In this document: piece after piece, positions 5,920-7,290 of the stretch
How the letters are laid out: the number at the start of each line of letters is the position of its first letter
Position numbering within the stretch: the first letter of the stretch is position 1
Source: Helicobacteraceae bacterium
GTDB taxonomy: Bacteria; Campylobacterota; Campylobacteria; Campylobacterales; Sulfurimonadaceae
Direction of reading: 5' to 3'
Assembly (NCBI GenBank): GCA_027083665.1
Contig: JALWNV010000056.1
Location: 1-7,290, forward strand
Length of the DNA: 7,290 nt
Position numbers and translations under genes: made by a program
The notes under the pieces: model-generated
The model's input: the letters and a program-made list of their open reading frames with translations, nothing else
What the model was told of the DNA's origin: nothing
Databases searched by the model: none

Positions 5920-6414
5920 ATGAACCGGTTTTTCGTATGGCTGCATACCCTGCGTTCGATTGTATTGGCGTTTCGTGTCATCGCTTTCGAGCGTTTCGGG
6001 ATGGTTGTTCTGACGATATGGGCCGCATTGTCGCTGCTGATCGTTCTGCCCGTCGCGGTTGTCGATCCGTCGGCGGCGGCGGTTGTCGCGGCGGCGGCGG
6101 CGCTGCTGTATCCGTTGGTGCGAAAGGCGGCGGATACCCGGCGCCATCGGCTCATTCGTATCGGTGACCGCATCGAGTATGCCCGCACGGATGACGATGA
6201 AGACTATCGCCAGCGCTTCACCGTCGGTGCGGTGCTGCGGTATCTGGATGCGGAGGAGGTGCGGCGGACAGGGATGTACGACCCGCTGCGGATGGAAGAC
6301 GCCCGCCATTTTTATCTGGTCGGAAGTGCCGACGCGACGGATGTGGTGACGTTCGATCAGGTGGTCGGTATCGAGATCGACGGACCGGAAGACGACAAGA
6401 AAGGATCGATATGA
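5920..6414 (+). CDS. Two-helix membrane protein of unknown function
   Basis: I do not recognise this 164-residue protein. It has a short basic N-terminus, a hydrophobic segment at about 27-47 (MVVLTIWAALSLLIVLPVAV), a second, Ala/Val-rich one at about 50-67, and then a soluble tail of about 95 residues that begins basic (RKAADTRRHRLIR) and becomes acidic (ARTDDDED, later DGPEDDKK). Both ends are probably cytoplasmic. The start at ATG 5920 is chosen because AGGGG lies 5 bases upstream; the in-frame TTG at 5881 overlaps the promoter. The stop overlaps the next gene's start as ATGA, so the two are translationally coupled and may act together, for example with this protein as a membrane partner of the J-domain protein. 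The GC-rich run at 6069-6105 encodes the Ala-rich second helix. Confidence 0.8.
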   Translation: MNRFFVWLHTLRSIVLAFRVIAFERFGMVVLTIWAALSLLIVLPVAVVDPSAAAVVAAAAALLYPLVRKAADTRRHRLIRIGDRIEYARTDDDEDYRQRFTVGAVLRYLDAEEVRRTGMYDPLRMEDARHFYLVGSADATDVVTFDQVVGIEIDGPEDDKKGSI

Positions 6415-7172
6415 GTTCTCTGTTTTTTTTTATGGCGGTCGGCCTCTTTTTTTACTGGGTATTCAAAAGCTACAGCCGCTATCAGCAAAGCGGTGCCTTT
6501 ACGCAGGCGAACCGGCCGACAGCGGAACGGATCGCACAGTCGGAACTGGGGCTGTTCGTCGCACTGATGGCAAAAGTCGCCAAAGCCGACGGCCGGGTTG
6601 ATACGCTCGAGGCGGAACTCATCGGCAATACCTTTACCGACATCGCCTCCGCTTTCGCGCAGCCGCAGCAGGCACGCGAGGAGCTCAAGGCGATCTTCAA
6701 CCGCGAAAAAGATCGCCGGTTCAATATCGATGAGATTGCATTGCAGCTGCAGCAGGCGACGCGCCGTCAGCCGCGCGAGCGGCTGGGGATGTACGCGTTT
6801 TTGGTCAACCTCGCCTATATCGACGGGGTGCTGACGCATGCCGAAGAGAGTCTGCTGACGAAGATCGCCGCGTTTTTGCAGATCGATCCGCAGCAGGCGC
6901 ACGCCATTATGGAACAGTTCGCTTCGCTTTACCGGGCCGGTCCGACACGTCAAAGCCTCGACGATGCCTACGCGCTGCTGGGCGTCTCCGCGCAGGACCC
7001 GCTTGAAACCGTCAAGAAAAAATACCGTGCGCTGGTCAAACAGTATCATCCGGATCTGATGAAAGCCAAAGGGGCCGACGAGGCGTATATCGCCGAAGCG
7101 ACGAAGAAGATGCAAGAGATCAATGCCGCGTACGAGATGGTCAAAGAGGCTGCCGGCCGGGGGCGGGGGTAG
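6411..7172 (+). CDS. DjlA-like membrane-anchored TerB/J-domain co-chaperone
   Basis: This is a 253-residue protein. An N-terminal hydrophobic anchor (about 3-18, SLFFFMAVGLFFYWVF) is followed by a TerB-like helical domain (about 45-175). That domain has two acidic repeats, AKADGRVDTLEAE (57-69) and AYIDGVLTHAEE (135-146), which in the family bind metal. The C-terminal J-domain (about 184-247) reads DAYALLGV, KKKYRALVKQYHPDLM with the HPD motif at 213-215, and INAAYEMVK. This is the order found in DjlA, which sits in the inner membrane with the J-domain in the cytoplasm and stimulates the ATPase of DnaK. The client or partner here is unknown; the coupled upstream membrane protein is the obvious candidate. 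Codons 4-7 include a T9 run (6423-6431) just before an in-frame ATG (6432). Confidence 0.88.
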   Translation: MSSLFFFMAVGLFFYWVFKSYSRYQQSGAFTQANRPTAERIAQSELGLFVALMAKVAKADGRVDTLEAELIGNTFTDIASAFAQPQQAREELKAIFNREKDRRFNIDEIALQLQQATRRQPRERLGMYAFLVNLAYIDGVLTHAEESLLTKIAAFLQIDPQQAHAIMEQFASLYRAGPTRQSLDDAYALLGVSAQDPLETVKKKYRALVKQYHPDLMKAKGADEAYIAEATKKMQEINAAYEMVKEAAGRGRG

Positions 7173-7175
7173 TCA

Positions 7176-7200
7176 GTGAATGGTGAGAGGTGAATGGTGA
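7176..7200. repeat. Short direct repeat after the J-domain gene
   Basis: The 11-base unit gtgaatggtga occurs at 7176-7186 and 7190-7200, followed by a degenerate gggtgatggg. It looks like a short intergenic spacer repeat. From 7201 to the right edge nothing further can be supported; small frames there end quickly. Confidence 0.6.
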
Positions 7201-7290
7201 CGGGTGATGGGCGGGACCGGTATGTTCTCGCTCTTTTTTCGCGTTACGACAAGGGTGTATTGTATATGCCCTTCGCTTCGCTGATGTTTG

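Noticed and set aside
6069..6105. CGG-rich triplet run
   Set aside because: It encodes the Ala/Val-rich second membrane helix; in a GC-rich genome it needs no other explanation.
6357..7115. A 252-residue minus-strand frame antisense to the J-domain gene
   Set aside because: The plus strand encodes clear TerB and J-domain motifs including HPD; the antisense frame has none.

Overview
The window looks like chromosomal DNA of a GC-rich member of the Campylobacterota (Nitratifractor or Hydrogenimonas would fit). Two features suggest this: a histidine kinase whose H-box reads AHQWRQPL, a form common in that phylum, and a lipoprotein resembling the Helicobacter LPP20 family. Most genes are GC-rich with strong AGGAG-like ribosome binding sites. 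One block, about 1430-2060, is clearly AT-rich and looks foreign. The species assignment is inference.

Layout on the minus strand, from high to low coordinate: an LPP20-like lipoprotein (4848-5816); a membrane histidine kinase (3353-4768) overlapped by its OmpR-type response regulator (2685-3368); a small accessory region (about 1001-2684); and the first 325 residues of a secreted lipoprotein with MopE-type Asp-rich motifs (1-975, running off the left edge). On the plus strand, divergent from the LPP20-like gene, a well-formed promoter drives a two-gene operon. It encodes a two-helix membrane protein (5920-6414) and a DjlA-like protein with a membrane anchor, a TerB-like domain and a J-domain (6411-7172).

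The accessory region is the most interesting part. In transcription order it holds a 29-codon relic of an immunity-like gene, a 5'-truncated Rhs gene consisting of the conserved core plus a variable AT-rich toxin tip, an intact three-helix membrane protein coupled to it by ATGA (the presumed immunity protein), and an IS481/IS3-like transposase remnant. It then ends in a near-identical copy of the last 20 codons of the response regulator gene and part of its downstream sequence. The whole cassette is therefore bracketed by direct repeats of the response-regulator 3' end. The toxin tip carries Cys, His and Asp-Pro-Trp motifs in an order that suggests a papain-like or transglutaminase-like fold. 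I read the region as a displaced Rhs-CT/immunity module that landed downstream of a two-component operon, or was left there after rearrangement.

No tRNA, rRNA, CRISPR array or complete insertion sequence was seen.
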